Shown in pieces: positions 36,368-45,116 of a stretch of DNA of 64,000 nt. Positions within the stretch are counted from its first letter, which is position 1, and each line of letters begins with the position of its first letter. A program made the position numbers and the translations under genes. The notes beneath the pieces are model-generated. The model searched no databases, had not been told where the DNA came from, and was given only the letters and a program-made list of their open reading frames with translations. The stretch is from GCA-002727735 sp038134525 (GTDB lineage: Bacteria; Bacteroidota; Bacteroidia; Flavobacteriales_D; Parvicellaceae), in assembly GCA_038134525.1 (NCBI GenBank), contig JAYPVI010000005.1, positions 62,001 to 126,000 on the forward strand, written 5' to 3'.

Positions 36368-36538
36368 GTGTTCTGATTTATAGATTACAATATATTTAAA
36401 AAAGAAATATCAATTGCAATAAAAATAATTCACTATGAACAACTGAAATTTTTGATTGTTGAAAACTGTTTTAAAAAGTCAAAAAAGAATCAACTCAAAG
36501 ACTATTGAAATAAATGTAATTTTCTGAAAAATTTAATT

Positions 36539-36706
36539 ATGAGTAATACTGAAATACAATCAAAAATTGAAGAGCTTAAGTCTAAATTATCTGGAAATAT
36601 GATGAGTGATATGGAAATTAGAGACCAAATTCATAATCTGGAAATGACATTAAATGGGGTAAAACCTGAAGATTCACATTTTGATTGTATAGGTTGTGGA
36701 TCCTGA
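36539..36706 (+). CDS. 55-residue conserved small protein ending in a CxxCGS motif
   Basis: An ATG at 36539 opens a 55-codon frame closed by TGA at 36704-36706. The protein has an N-terminal charged helix (TEIQSKIEELKSKLSG), a second helix with MEIRDQIHNLEMTLNG and the ending DSHFDCIGCGS. Two cysteines in C-x-x-C next to the terminus suggest metal or redox chemistry, or a ligand offered to a metal centre. I believe similar tiny proteins exist in other Flavobacteriia, from memory only. It converges with mnmE, with two bases between the stops. No homologue with known function comes to mind. Confidence 0.65.
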   Translation: MSNTEIQSKIEELKSKLSGNMMSDMEIRDQIHNLEMTLNGVKPEDSHFDCIGCGS

Positions 36707-36708
36707 TC

Positions 36709-38067
36709 CTATTTTCCAATACAAAAGTTTGCGAAAATATTTCCTAGTAGTTCTTCTGTTGAAATTTCACCTGTAATGGTGCCTAATTGATGAAGTGACT
36801 GCCTGATGTCCATGGCAAGAAACTCTCCGCTGGTGTTGTTTATTAGTCCTTCCTTAACTTTATTTAAATCACTCAAGCAAAGATTAATTGCTTCTAGATG
36901 ACGACTATTTGTAAGTATTGTTCCTTCATAAGTTTCTCCGATTTTTAGAAATAGTTTTAAAATATGCTTTTTAACCATTTCAACATCATTTAAGTTATTA
37001 GCCGAAATATGAAGATCTCCTAATAAATTATTTTTTTGTATTAAATCTATTTTGTTTGCTATTGTTATAATGGGAATTCCATTTTTCTTAAAATTCAAAA
37101 TATCATTTTCTACTTCCTTATTATTGATTTCTGATGCATCATATAAATATATTAAAATGGAAGCTTTTTTGGCCATTTCTAAAGAGCGATTGACTCCCAT
37201 TTTTTCAACGGTATCAATAGTATCTCTTATTCCTGCAGTGTCAATAAATCTAAATTCTATTCCTTCTATAACAAAAGATTCCTCTATTGTATCTCTAGTT
37301 GTACCAGGAATGTTAGATACCAATGCTCTTTCTTCTTTAATAATTTTGTTAAGCAAAGTAGATTTTCCTGCATTTGGTTTGCCAATGATGACTACCGGGA
37401 CGCCATTTTTTATTGCATTTCCGTAAGAAAAGGATTGTTTTAGATCAATTAATCTAGTAATTATTTCATCAATGAGCATTTTAAGTTGACTCTTATCAGC
37501 AAAGTCAACATCTTCTTCTGCAAAATCCAGTTCCAGCTCTACTAAAGAGGCCAGTTCAATCAACTTATCTCTAAGCATAGATAGTTCATTGGTAAAAGAA
37601 CCTTTCATTTGGTTAAGGGCAATTTGATGTGCAGATTCAGATTTGGCATAGATAAGGTCGGCAACAGCCTCCGTTTGTGTTAAATCCATCTTGCCATTTA
37701 AAAATGCTCTTTGTGAAAACTCACCGGCCTTTGCTAGTCTTACTTTCTTCTCGTGTAATATCTCAATTATTTTGTGTTGAATATATATGGAACCATGACA
37801 GGCAATTTCAACAACATCTTCCCCAGTAAACGATTTTGGAGACCTGTAAATGGAAACCATTACTTGATCAATTTCCAAATTTTCATGTTTTATAGTCCCA
37901 AATTTCAATGTGTATCCTGTTGCGTTGATAATGTCTCTTGTGAAAATGGAGTTTACAATAGAAATAGAGTCTTTTCCAGAAATTCTAATAATGGCTACTC
38001 CTCCGTATCCCGCAGGTGTTGAAATGGCACAGATATTGTCCTGGTTTATTTCTGAATGATACATCAT
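36709..38067 (-). CDS. mnmE: tRNA uridine-5-carboxymethylaminomethyl modification GTPase
   Basis: With MnmG it installs the carboxymethylaminomethyl group on U34 of certain tRNAs. The 452-residue protein has the N-terminal folate-binding domain (ICAISTPAGYGGVAIIRISG), a helical domain, and an inserted G domain with GKPNAGKSTLL, DTAG and NKIDL. The last four residues CIGK match the C-terminal CxGK motif needed for modification. Two adjacent ATGs at 38067 and 38064 open the frame. The promoter element TATATTTG ends four bases before the second, which may be the real start of a leaderless mRNA. Confidence 0.96.
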   Translation of the reverse strand: MMYHSEINQDNICAISTPAGYGGVAIIRISGKDSISIVNSIFTRDIINATGYTLKFGTIKHENLEIDQVMVSIYRSPKSFTGEDVVEIACHGSIYIQHKIIEILHEKKVRLAKAGEFSQRAFLNGKMDLTQTEAVADLIYAKSESAHQIALNQMKGSFTNELSMLRDKLIELASLVELELDFAEEDVDFADKSQLKMLIDEIITRLIDLKQSFSYGNAIKNGVPVVIIGKPNAGKSTLLNKIIKEERALVSNIPGTTRDTIEESFVIEGIEFRFIDTAGIRDTIDTVEKMGVNRSLEMAKKASILIYLYDASEINNKEVENDILNFKKNGIPIITIANKIDLIQKNNLLGDLHISANNLNDVEMVKKHILKLFLKIGETYEGTILTNSRHLEAINLCLSDLNKVKEGLINNTSGEFLAMDIRQSLHQLGTITGEISTEELLGNIFANFCIGK

Positions 38068-38068
38068 A

Positions 38069-38076
38069 CAAATATA
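38069..38076 (-). promoter_or_regulatory. -7 promoter element abutting mnmE
   Basis: The minus-strand octamer TATATTTG is a perfect TAnnTTTG match. It is followed by TATG and then the second mnmE ATG at 38064. Transcription would begin around that ATG, leaving no untranslated leader. No -33 TTG is seen at normal spacing. Confidence 0.5.
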
Positions 38077-38122
38077 TGGCTCTTTTTATCTCACTTTATG
38101 GATAAACTACTAATTTTAAGCA

Positions 38123-39208
38123 GTGAAATTCCTACTTTTTATATGGGCTTCATTATTTGTTTCTTTAGTTTTTGGTCAAAATGATCAAAAATTCACAATC
38201 AAAGGAGCAAAATCAGTTGAAGATTTAGGTTATGTTTCCAAACGTAAAGCCATTGATTGTAATAAAGAATTGGAGTGGGAAGAGGGTAGTTCCGTAGTCT
38301 TTCATAAAAAGTCAAGAAAACCATACACTGGTACATGTGTTTCTTATTATGATAACAAGCAACTAGAAAGAAGTGTAAACTTTGTATTAGGTAGAGAAAA
38401 CGGGGAATGTTTCACCTATTATAAGAACGGTCAAGTTAAGATAAAGTCTGTTTATGTTGAAGGAGTTGAAGATGGAACATGGGGCTATTGGTATGAAAAT
38501 GGTCAAGTAGCTTGGGGGAACACTTATGAAATGGGAGTAAAAACAGGAGAATGGTTGTATTTTCAAGAAGATGGTAAGCCCTCAAAAACATTAAATTATG
38601 AAGACAATGTATTTGATGGTATTCAATCCTATTTTCATAAAAATGGCAAGATTCAAAAACAAATACATTATGACAAGGGAGTTTTAGACGGAGAATACAT
38701 TACTTATTATGAAGACAGCACAGTAAAAATGAAAAAGCTTTATAAAAATGGAGTCGTAGATAATGATGAGTTTTATTATCATGAAAATGGTCAACTTTCA
38801 TATGAAAAACATTGGGATAACGGAAAGCCAAAGGGAAGATGGGAATACTTTTATCCAAATGGACAATTAAAAATTGCTGGTTCATGGAAAGATGGTTTGA
38901 AAGATGGGAAATGGGAATATTTCATGGAAAATGGAAACAAAGAAGTTTTTGTTCTCTATAGTAAAGGGAGAGAATGGATGGTTCTTGACTTTGATCGATT
39001 TGGTGTCGCAAAAAATAATGATGACATAAAGAAGTTTGATGATATGCTTAAAAATAAAGCAGATTTAGAAGCAAGCGAAACAAAGAGAGGTAAAAGAAGG
39101 TTGAAAAGAAAAAAGAAGAAAGAACAAAAAAAGAAAGAAAAAGAAGCTAAACTAAAAGAGCCTAAGGGGTCTAAGAATAAAGAGAAAAAAGAAAAGAACA
39201 ATGAGTAA
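38123..39208 (+). CDS. Secreted MORN-like repeat protein with lysine-rich tail
   Basis: A 361-residue protein opening at a GTG, with a signal peptide (MKFLLFIWASLFVSLVFGQ). From about 60 to 285 it consists of about nine MORN-like units of roughly 22 residues (YYxNGQxKxxxxYxxGxxDGxWxYW), the kind often labelled YwqK-type antitoxin repeats. The last 50 residues are almost entirely Lys, Glu and Arg (KRGKRRLKRKKKKEQKKK). Repeats of this kind form extended beta sheets and often bind proteins or lipids. The end overlaps queE by eight bases. The function is unknown and the antitoxin label should not be taken literally. Confidence 0.8.
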   Translation: MKFLLFIWASLFVSLVFGQNDQKFTIKGAKSVEDLGYVSKRKAIDCNKELEWEEGSSVVFHKKSRKPYTGTCVSYYDNKQLERSVNFVLGRENGECFTYYKNGQVKIKSVYVEGVEDGTWGYWYENGQVAWGNTYEMGVKTGEWLYFQEDGKPSKTLNYEDNVFDGIQSYFHKNGKIQKQIHYDKGVLDGEYITYYEDSTVKMKKLYKNGVVDNDEFYYHENGQLSYEKHWDNGKPKGRWEYFYPNGQLKIAGSWKDGLKDGKWEYFMENGNKEVFVLYSKGREWMVLDFDRFGVAKNNDDIKKFDDMLKNKADLEASETKRGKRRLKRKKKKEQKKKEKEAKLKEPKGSKNKEKKEKNNE

Positions 39209-39800
39209 GTTGCCTGTGATGGAACAGTTTTTAACGCTGCAAGGAGAGGGATACCATACTGGTAGATCTGCAGTATTTGTTAGGCTTGGTGGTTGTGATG
39301 TGGGTTGTGTTTGGTGTGATGTGAAAGAAAGTTGGGATAAATCAATACATCCATTAAAATCTTTAAATGAAATAATAGATGAAATAAATTCGCATCCAAC
39401 TGATTTTGTTGTTATTACTGGAGGTGAACCTTCTATGCATGATTTAACTTCTTTAATCCAGGAGCTAAAGTCTCAAAATAAATATATCGCCATGGAGACT
39501 GCGGGAACGAACCCACTACCAAAAGGTATTGATTGGATATGTTTTAGTCCAAAAAAGTTTAAGAAGCCTATTGATGAGATCTATACTTATGCAAATGAAC
39601 TTAAGGTTGTAATATATCATCCTAGTGATTTATCTTGGGCTAAAGAACATGCAAAAAAGCTAAATGAAAAAGCTCTACTTTACGTTCAACCTGAATGGTC
39701 AAGATCCGATGAACATATGCCTATCATATTAACATTTTTAAATGAAAATCCAAATTGGAAATTGTCATTACAAACGCATAAATTTTTAAATATTCCCTGA
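39201..39800 (+). CDS. queE: 7-carboxy-7-deazaguanine synthase
   Basis: A radical SAM enzyme that rearranges 6-carboxytetrahydropterin to the 7-deazaguanine core of queuosine. In this 199-residue protein the iron-sulfur motif is CDVGCVWC (C-x3-C-x2-C) at 33-40, preceded by EQFLTLQGEGYHTGRSAVFVR, and the SAM-binding TGGEPSMH follows. The C-terminal SLQTHKFLNIP is the usual end of the Bacteroidota form. The other queuosine genes are not in the window. The last base overlaps the next start codon. Confidence 0.95.
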   Translation: MSKLPVMEQFLTLQGEGYHTGRSAVFVRLGGCDVGCVWCDVKESWDKSIHPLKSLNEIIDEINSHPTDFVVITGGEPSMHDLTSLIQELKSQNKYIAMETAGTNPLPKGIDWICFSPKKFKKPIDEIYTYANELKVVIYHPSDLSWAKEHAKKLNEKALLYVQPEWSRSDEHMPIILTFLNENPNWKLSLQTHKFLNIP

Positions 39801-41794
39801 TGAAATTCAAATCTATTTCTTCTTTTATAGTTCTTTTTGCCTCCATGTTATCCTGTTCTGTTGCGCAGACAGGTATATATAGTTCATCAAATAAAAAAGC
39901 AATTAAATATTATGAGAAGGCATTAACTTCTTTCAATACAATCAATCCTGAATCGGGGAGGGGAAATTTAAAAGAAGCTGAACAGTTTTTGAAAAAAGCA
40001 ATTTCTAAAGATTCTTCATTCCATGAGGCATATAGTCTATATTCTAATGTGTCATTGGATAAAGGTGACATTGAGAGTGCTATATTTTTTAGAAATAAGA
40101 TGATCGAAAAAAACACTCATGTTCCAATTATTGAGCACTATTTTTTAGCTGGAATGCAAATGGCAGTAGGAGATTATAAGGAGTGTCTTAAAAACGCGAA
40201 GAAATACAGAGATTCTCCATTTACTAATGAGGTTTATCTCACCAATATTCAAAGAATGATAGAGAATTGTGTTTTTGCTTTAAATGCGATAGCAAATAAA
40301 GGAGATTTTAACCCTATTAATCTTGGGGAAGGAGTTAATACGTCTAACCCTGAGTACTTCCCTTCCTTAACTGCAGATGATTCAACTTTACTTTTCACAA
40401 GGATGATTGAAGATAGTCGAGCTCCTTTTGGTACAAAGCAAGAAGACATATTTGTTTCCAATAAATGGAATGATAAATGGACAGATGGAATATCAATAAG
40501 TAATAATATTAATTCTGTATATAATGAAGGTGCTCCTACTTTTAGTAGTGATGGGCAATATATCATTTTTGTTGGTTGTGAGACAGGGGCTAAAGGTGAC
40601 TATGAATATGGTTCAGGTAGAAAAGGATATGGGAGCTGTGATTTATTTTACAGTCAAAAAATTGGAAAAAATTGGTCTTCTCCGGTTAATTTAGGCCCCC
40701 CAATCAACACTAAACATTGGGAAACACAACCTTCATTTTCATCAGATGGAAAAACCTTATATTTTATTAGAGGACTTACTCACAATCGTCAAAGAAGAAG
40801 TCCAGATGATCAGGACATTTTTTACTCTGAAATAACAGCAGAAGGTTGGTCGAAACCAAAACGCCTTCCTGAAAATATAAACACTCCTTTCAGAGAAGAA
40901 TCTGTTCAAATTCATCCAGATGGAAAGACGCTTTATTTTTCAAGTAATGGTCATCCTGGAATGGGAGGGCTTGATATATTTATGACAAGAAAAAAAGAGG
41001 ATGGAAGCTGGATTGATCCAGTCAACTTGGGATATCCTTTAAATACATATGTCGATGAAAATTCATTGTTAGTTTCATCTGATGGTAAATTAGGGTATTT
41101 TGCTTCTAATAGAGAAGGTGGTTTTGGGAGTCTAGATATTTATTCTTTTGAACTGGACACGTCAGTAATGCCACTACCCATTACTTATTTAAAGGGATTA
41201 ACATATGATGATGAAACTGGGAACCCAATCCCAGCACATTTTCAATTAACCGCCCTAAAAACCAATAGAGTAATCTCAGAAGTTGATGCTAATCAGGGCG
41301 ATGGAAGTTTTTTAATCACCATCCCACAAGAAAATGACTTGGCTTTTCATGCTGAGTATGAAGGATACATGTTGGTGTCAAAAAACTTCACTATAGACCA
41401 GCTTGAGTTTACTGACGAGGGATATTTATTAAATATTCCTATGAGTAAAATTAAGCCTGGGACGTTTGTGCTTGAAAACATTTTCTTCGAAGTTAACAGA
41501 TATGAGTTACAGCCAACTTCTATTGTGGAGTTAGATAAAGTGTATAAAATGTTAATATTAAATCAAGAAATACAAATTGAAATCAGTGGTCATACGGATA
41601 GTGACGGAAATGATGAAGATAATATGGAGTTATCTGAAAATAGGGCTAAATCTGTTGTAGACTGGTTAGTTGATAAAGGTATATCATCATCTCGATTATC
41701 ATTCAAGGGATTTGGAGAAACAAAACCAATTGTTGAAAATTCTTCAAAAGAAAACAAGGCAAAAAACAGAAGAACAGAGTTGACGATCAAATAA
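39800..41794 (+). CDS. PorE-like OmpA-family envelope protein (TPR, propeller, CarbD-type and OmpA domains)
   Basis: A 664-residue exported protein whose start (MKFKSISSFIVLFASMLSC) has a lipobox-like ending. The order is TPR repeats (about 28-170), a WD40-like propeller with repeated SSDGKTLYF and SSNGHPGMGGLDI (about 175-455), a carboxypeptidase-regulatory-like beta domain (about 460-550), and an OmpA peptidoglycan-binding domain with ISGHTDSDGN and LSENRAKSVVDWL (about 555-664). This order equals that of Porphyromonas gingivalis PorE, a T9SS component that ties the machine to peptidoglycan. Paralogues with other roles share the architecture, so equivalence to PorE is inferred. Confidence 0.82.
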   Translation: MKFKSISSFIVLFASMLSCSVAQTGIYSSSNKKAIKYYEKALTSFNTINPESGRGNLKEAEQFLKKAISKDSSFHEAYSLYSNVSLDKGDIESAIFFRNKMIEKNTHVPIIEHYFLAGMQMAVGDYKECLKNAKKYRDSPFTNEVYLTNIQRMIENCVFALNAIANKGDFNPINLGEGVNTSNPEYFPSLTADDSTLLFTRMIEDSRAPFGTKQEDIFVSNKWNDKWTDGISISNNINSVYNEGAPTFSSDGQYIIFVGCETGAKGDYEYGSGRKGYGSCDLFYSQKIGKNWSSPVNLGPPINTKHWETQPSFSSDGKTLYFIRGLTHNRQRRSPDDQDIFYSEITAEGWSKPKRLPENINTPFREESVQIHPDGKTLYFSSNGHPGMGGLDIFMTRKKEDGSWIDPVNLGYPLNTYVDENSLLVSSDGKLGYFASNREGGFGSLDIYSFELDTSVMPLPITYLKGLTYDDETGNPIPAHFQLTALKTNRVISEVDANQGDGSFLITIPQENDLAFHAEYEGYMLVSKNFTIDQLEFTDEGYLLNIPMSKIKPGTFVLENIFFEVNRYELQPTSIVELDKVYKMLILNQEIQIEISGHTDSDGNDEDNMELSENRAKSVVDWLVDKGISSSRLSFKGFGETKPIVENSSKENKAKNRRTELTIK

Positions 41795-41807
41795 TTGTTT
41801 ATTTTTG
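41780..41807 (+). promoter_or_regulatory. Promoter of the FkbM methyltransferase gene
   Basis: TTG at 41780-41782, 17 bases, then a perfect TATTTTTG (TAnnTTTG) at 41800-41807. The -33 part lies inside the end of the upstream gene. The ATG at 41817 is nine bases further, so a short leader of about four to five bases is expected. An upstream in-frame TTG at 41805 would fall within the element, which argues against it as start codon. Confidence 0.5.
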
Positions 41808-41816
41808 GTTATCACT

Positions 41817-42533
41817 ATGAACAATGCTGTAAAATCTATTGTTAAAAAAGTTTTTCCATTAACCCTCAATCAGCGGTATGATAAACAGACCAAAAGGATC
41901 ATGCAAATTGTTTTGGAAGATGAATCTACTTTTATAGATGTAGGTTCACACAAAGGCGAAGTATTAGATTTGGCGCTTAAAATTTCTAAAAAGGGTAAGC
42001 ATTTTGCATTTGAACCCATCCCAAATTTATTTAAAAAACTAAACGATAAATACGGTTCAAAATGTGAAGTATTGAATTTTGGTTTAAGTGATCAAAAGAA
42101 GCAATCCTCTTTTCAATATGTTACTTCAAACCCTGCTTACAGTGGAATTAAAAAGAGAACATACCCCAAAGAGGAACAAGTTGAAACAATACAAATTCAA
42201 TTGGATACTTTAGATAATCAACTAAAAAAACAGGATAGGGTTGATATGATAAAAATAGATGTAGAAGGAGCTGAATTAGAAGTGCTTAGGGGAGCGATAA
42301 AAATTATTGAAAAATTTCATCCCGTTATCGTATTTGAACATGGACTAGGCGCATCCGATCACTATAATACATCTCCAGAAGACATTCTTTCTTTTTTTGA
42401 ACAACATCATTACCAGTTATTTACCCTTAAAGGGTTTATTTCTGATGAATCAGCTCTCACAAGAAAAGAGTTCATTGAATTTTACTTAACTAATAAAGAG
42501 TATTACTTTCTTGCTAAACTCAGAGTTTCATAA
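41817..42533 (+). CDS. FkbM family SAM-dependent methyltransferase
   Basis: From ATG 41817 the protein has 238 residues. The SAM motif is FIDVGSHKGEVLDLAL (about 34-49), followed by AFEPIPNLFKKL with the acidic residue that binds the ribose, a SDQKKQSSF strand and DMIKIDVEGAELEVLRGA, the FkbM signature. Such enzymes O-methylate sugars, polyketides or lipids; many act on surface polysaccharides. The substrate cannot be deduced and no glycan cluster is adjacent. Its stop overlaps the converging T9SS cargo gene by 14 bases. Confidence 0.9.
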   Translation: MNNAVKSIVKKVFPLTLNQRYDKQTKRIMQIVLEDESTFIDVGSHKGEVLDLALKISKKGKHFAFEPIPNLFKKLNDKYGSKCEVLNFGLSDQKKQSSFQYVTSNPAYSGIKKRTYPKEEQVETIQIQLDTLDNQLKKQDRVDMIKIDVEGAELEVLRGAIKIIEKFHPVIVFEHGLGASDHYNTSPEDILSFFEQHHYQLFTLKGFISDESALTRKEFIEFYLTNKEYYFLAKLRVS

Positions 42534-43950
42534 AGCTAGCACTATTAATATTGGAATTTAGTTTTGATGATATAAAGTAAGTCCCCTTTTTTAATTTGCT
42601 TAAATCAACGTTTTCAACGTTCCCATCAATTATTAGAACAAGACAACCAATTTCATTATGAATGTAATATTGAGCTGTATTTTTAAAAGAATTAATACTG
42701 AGATAGTCAATTACAGGGTTAGGATATATTTTAAATTGCGGTTTTTTTTGATCAACAACATGTAGTAATTCATTATTGCTATATGAATTGCTCCAATCAA
42801 AATTATCTGTTTTGGAAAGAAAAATATCATAAAATCCAAAATTAGTTTCTTCTGTTTTTCCTGTAATTATTATGCCATTTGAACCAAACAGGGTGTCGGC
42901 ATTATGTGCGTAGTCGTTGCCATTTCCTTTTACTCTTGAATCTTGTTGTGTTTGATTTAGTAAAGCAGCATAAAAAATCATGTTATCATTAACACCATCA
43001 CTAAAATTGGCTACTAAGTAGTATTCATTACTGTTTGGTTTTCTAGTCACATTGACAATTGATGAATTTTCATAAGATGAGTAATAGGGGTAATTAACAG
43101 TAAAGTCTTGGCTATTGTTGTTTAATATACTACCTGCTATATAATTATTATGGGTGAACTGGTTAACTTGATTAAATACACTTACTCTACCAGAATAAAT
43201 AATTTTTTGATTTATTAATGTTAAGCTTTTGCCAAACGAATTCGTGTCTCTTAAGTAATAATTCCAAATGGTATCACCTTGAAAGTCTAATTTTGAAATC
43301 CAAAGTCTATTATTGCTGAAGATACTTTCATTTGTGCCAATGCAATATAAATCACCGTTAATTCCTTCATTAATATCAGAAAATATTTCACTTTGACTTC
43401 CCCCATAATGTTTCATCCAAATTAAATCACCATTATCGTTAATTTTAAGAATAGTTGCATCATTATTTCCAGCACTATTGCTGTACGAATCTCCTGTAAT
43501 ATAGTAATGGTTTAAGTCGTATTTAGATGCAATTATTTGATATGAAAAATCCCAATCGGTTCCTCCGTATCGTTTTGTCCAAAGGTGATTTCCATTTTTA
43601 TCCATTTTTACAACAAAAATATCGTAATCTAAATTTACACTATTCGAATATCCACATGCAATAAATGATGAATCATTGGTTTCAACAATGCTTTTTCCAT
43701 AATCAATATTTGGTCCTCCAAATGTACGGTGCCACTCTACAACCCCATTATGGTCAGTTTTTATTACATATAAGTCAGTAAGTCCATTTCCAAAACTTTC
43801 AGTAGCACCTATTATGCAGAATCCACCGTCTTTTGTAGAAATCACATTTTCTCCGATATCATTACCAGTTCCACCATATGATTTAAAAAAGGAATTTTGT
43901 GCAATAATCATCTGCGGTAGTACTAAAAATAAAAGGAGTAATTTTTTCAT
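42520..43950 (-). CDS. T9SS type A sorted beta-propeller-like protein
   Basis: A 476-residue secreted protein with signal peptide (MKKLLLLFLVLPQMIIAQ). At least five units contain YGGTGNDxGxxI.TxDGGF, the pattern of SBBP-like beta-propeller blades. The last 75 residues (FKIYPNPVIDYLSINSF ... LKKGTYFISSKL) form the type A Por secretion C-terminal domain. It is the last gene of a three-gene operon, overlapping the upstream gene by four bases. Target and ligand are unknown. Confidence 0.87.
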   Translation of the reverse strand: MKKLLLLFLVLPQMIIAQNSFFKSYGGTGNDIGENVISTKDGGFCIIGATESFGNGLTDLYVIKTDHNGVVEWHRTFGGPNIDYGKSIVETNDSSFIACGYSNSVNLDYDIFVVKMDKNGNHLWTKRYGGTDWDFSYQIIASKYDLNHYYITGDSYSNSAGNNDATILKINDNGDLIWMKHYGGSQSEIFSDINEGINGDLYCIGTNESIFSNNRLWISKLDFQGDTIWNYYLRDTNSFGKSLTLINQKIIYSGRVSVFNQVNQFTHNNYIAGSILNNNSQDFTVNYPYYSSYENSSIVNVTRKPNSNEYYLVANFSDGVNDNMIFYAALLNQTQQDSRVKGNGNDYAHNADTLFGSNGIIITGKTEETNFGFYDIFLSKTDNFDWSNSYSNNELLHVVDQKKPQFKIYPNPVIDYLSINSFKNTAQYYIHNEIGCLVLIIDGNVENVDLSKLKKGTYFISSKLNSNINSASFMKL

Positions 43951-45116
43951 AACTTCAAATTAAAATTTAATCCTAACCCAAAAGATTTGCTCCATGATGA
44001 CAAAAAGCCTGTTACGTTCATGATTTGTATTCCTAAATTATATTTTTTGTAATCACACAATAGTTTGGTTCCCCATTGAAATTGGGTATACCCTCCATAT
44101 GCTATGTTTCCTGACAAGGAAAGTGTTGAGCTAATTTTTTTAGAAAGGATTAGATTAAACCTTGGCATAAATTGACTATTATGCCTATAAAAAAATGATA
44201 ATGAGTATGTCAATTTTTTAAATTCATAATTAGTAATTCCCCAAATGGAATAAGGAGTTAAGTTTATTGGAGATTCTAGCTCAGCATATTTAATGGTTGA
44301 GGATGAAATATCTTCTATTGTTTCGTTAAAGTTTAGTATTTGATCGAAACTAAATCCTTCAAATGTAAAATTAGTATCAATTTGTGTAAATAGTGCGTCA
44401 TTTGAGTAATGTATAAGTCCTAAATTTTCAACGCCAATTTCAAAATTAAGATGCTGATTAAATTCTTGCTTTATTTTACCATCAATTCCAAAAACTTGAC
44501 CGTTTTTTAAGACTAAATTATTGGTGTTGGGAACGGTAATAAGTGATGGTGAAATTTGTGCATTCCATATATAATTATCATGAAATTCTATAAAGTCAGA
44601 GGTGTTGAATTTTATGTTGTTTTCCGATATTACATTTCCTAGTACAAATCCAAAAGAGTAATTGTCTTTATTGAAACCTATATTTAAAAGCTGAAAATTT
44701 CGGTAATGGAAAGCAGTATTATTCAGCTTTATCAAAGCTAAATCATTATTCCCACTAAATATGAAGTTGAACAAGCTTTGGTGATACTTTCCACCAAATG
44801 TGAAAAGTTGAATTAAATCAACATAAAAATAATCTACATTTTTTTCAGAATGTATTAATACTCCTAGTTTGATTTGAGACTCACCACCGGTTCTTAAAAT
44901 CCTATTATTGTTATTTAAATTCCCTTTTAACTTGTCAGTTAAATGACCTCCATTTAAAAAAGTGTTGTAGAATGCAACAGGAAAATGAGTTGATCCAATA
45001 TTGAAGTAGTTATCAGTATATATTTTATTTTTCTTGTTTGTCGATGTGTCTTGTTGTGCATTGCAGTAATCTAAACTAACAAGTAAAATGAGCGGTATCA
45101 GCAATTGAATTTTCAT
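43947..45116 (-). CDS. Probable outer-membrane beta-barrel protein (DUF5723-like)
   Basis: A 389-residue protein with signal peptide (MKIQLLIPLILLVSLDYCNAQ). The mature part alternates hydrophobic and polar residues in many short strands (for example NYSFGFVLGNVIS, LTYSLSFFYRHNSQ, LSLSGNIAYGGYTQF) and ends LGLNFNLKL. That ending is typical of an outer-membrane barrel. The composition resembles the DUF5723 family of Bacteroidota, often encoded near T9SS genes. It overlaps both operon partners by four bases, so it probably forms a module with the lipoprotein before it and the T9SS cargo after it. Confidence 0.6.
   Translation of the reverse strand: MKIQLLIPLILLVSLDYCNAQQDTSTNKKNKIYTDNYFNIGSTHFPVAFYNTFLNGGHLTDKLKGNLNNNNRILRTGGESQIKLGVLIHSEKNVDYFYVDLIQLFTFGGKYHQSLFNFIFSGNNDLALIKLNNTAFHYRNFQLLNIGFNKDNYSFGFVLGNVISENNIKFNTSDFIEFHDNYIWNAQISPSLITVPNTNNLVLKNGQVFGIDGKIKQEFNQHLNFEIGVENLGLIHYSNDALFTQIDTNFTFEGFSFDQILNFNETIEDISSSTIKYAELESPINLTPYSIWGITNYEFKKLTYSLSFFYRHNSQFMPRFNLILSKKISSTLSLSGNIAYGGYTQFQWGTKLLCDYKKYNLGIQIMNVTGFLSSWSKSFGLGLNFNLKL

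Noticed and set aside
37052..37426. A 124-codon frame antisense to mnmE
   Set aside because: It lies entirely within the conserved G domain of mnmE on the other strand and shows only low-complexity hydrophobic text.
38123..39208. Toxin-antitoxin antitoxin (YwqK label)
   Set aside because: The repeats resemble that family, but the protein has a signal peptide and no toxin gene lies adjacent.
41805..41816. TTG start for the FkbM methyltransferase
   Set aside because: The codon falls inside the perfect -7 promoter element, so the mRNA would not contain it; the ATG at 41817 is preferred.
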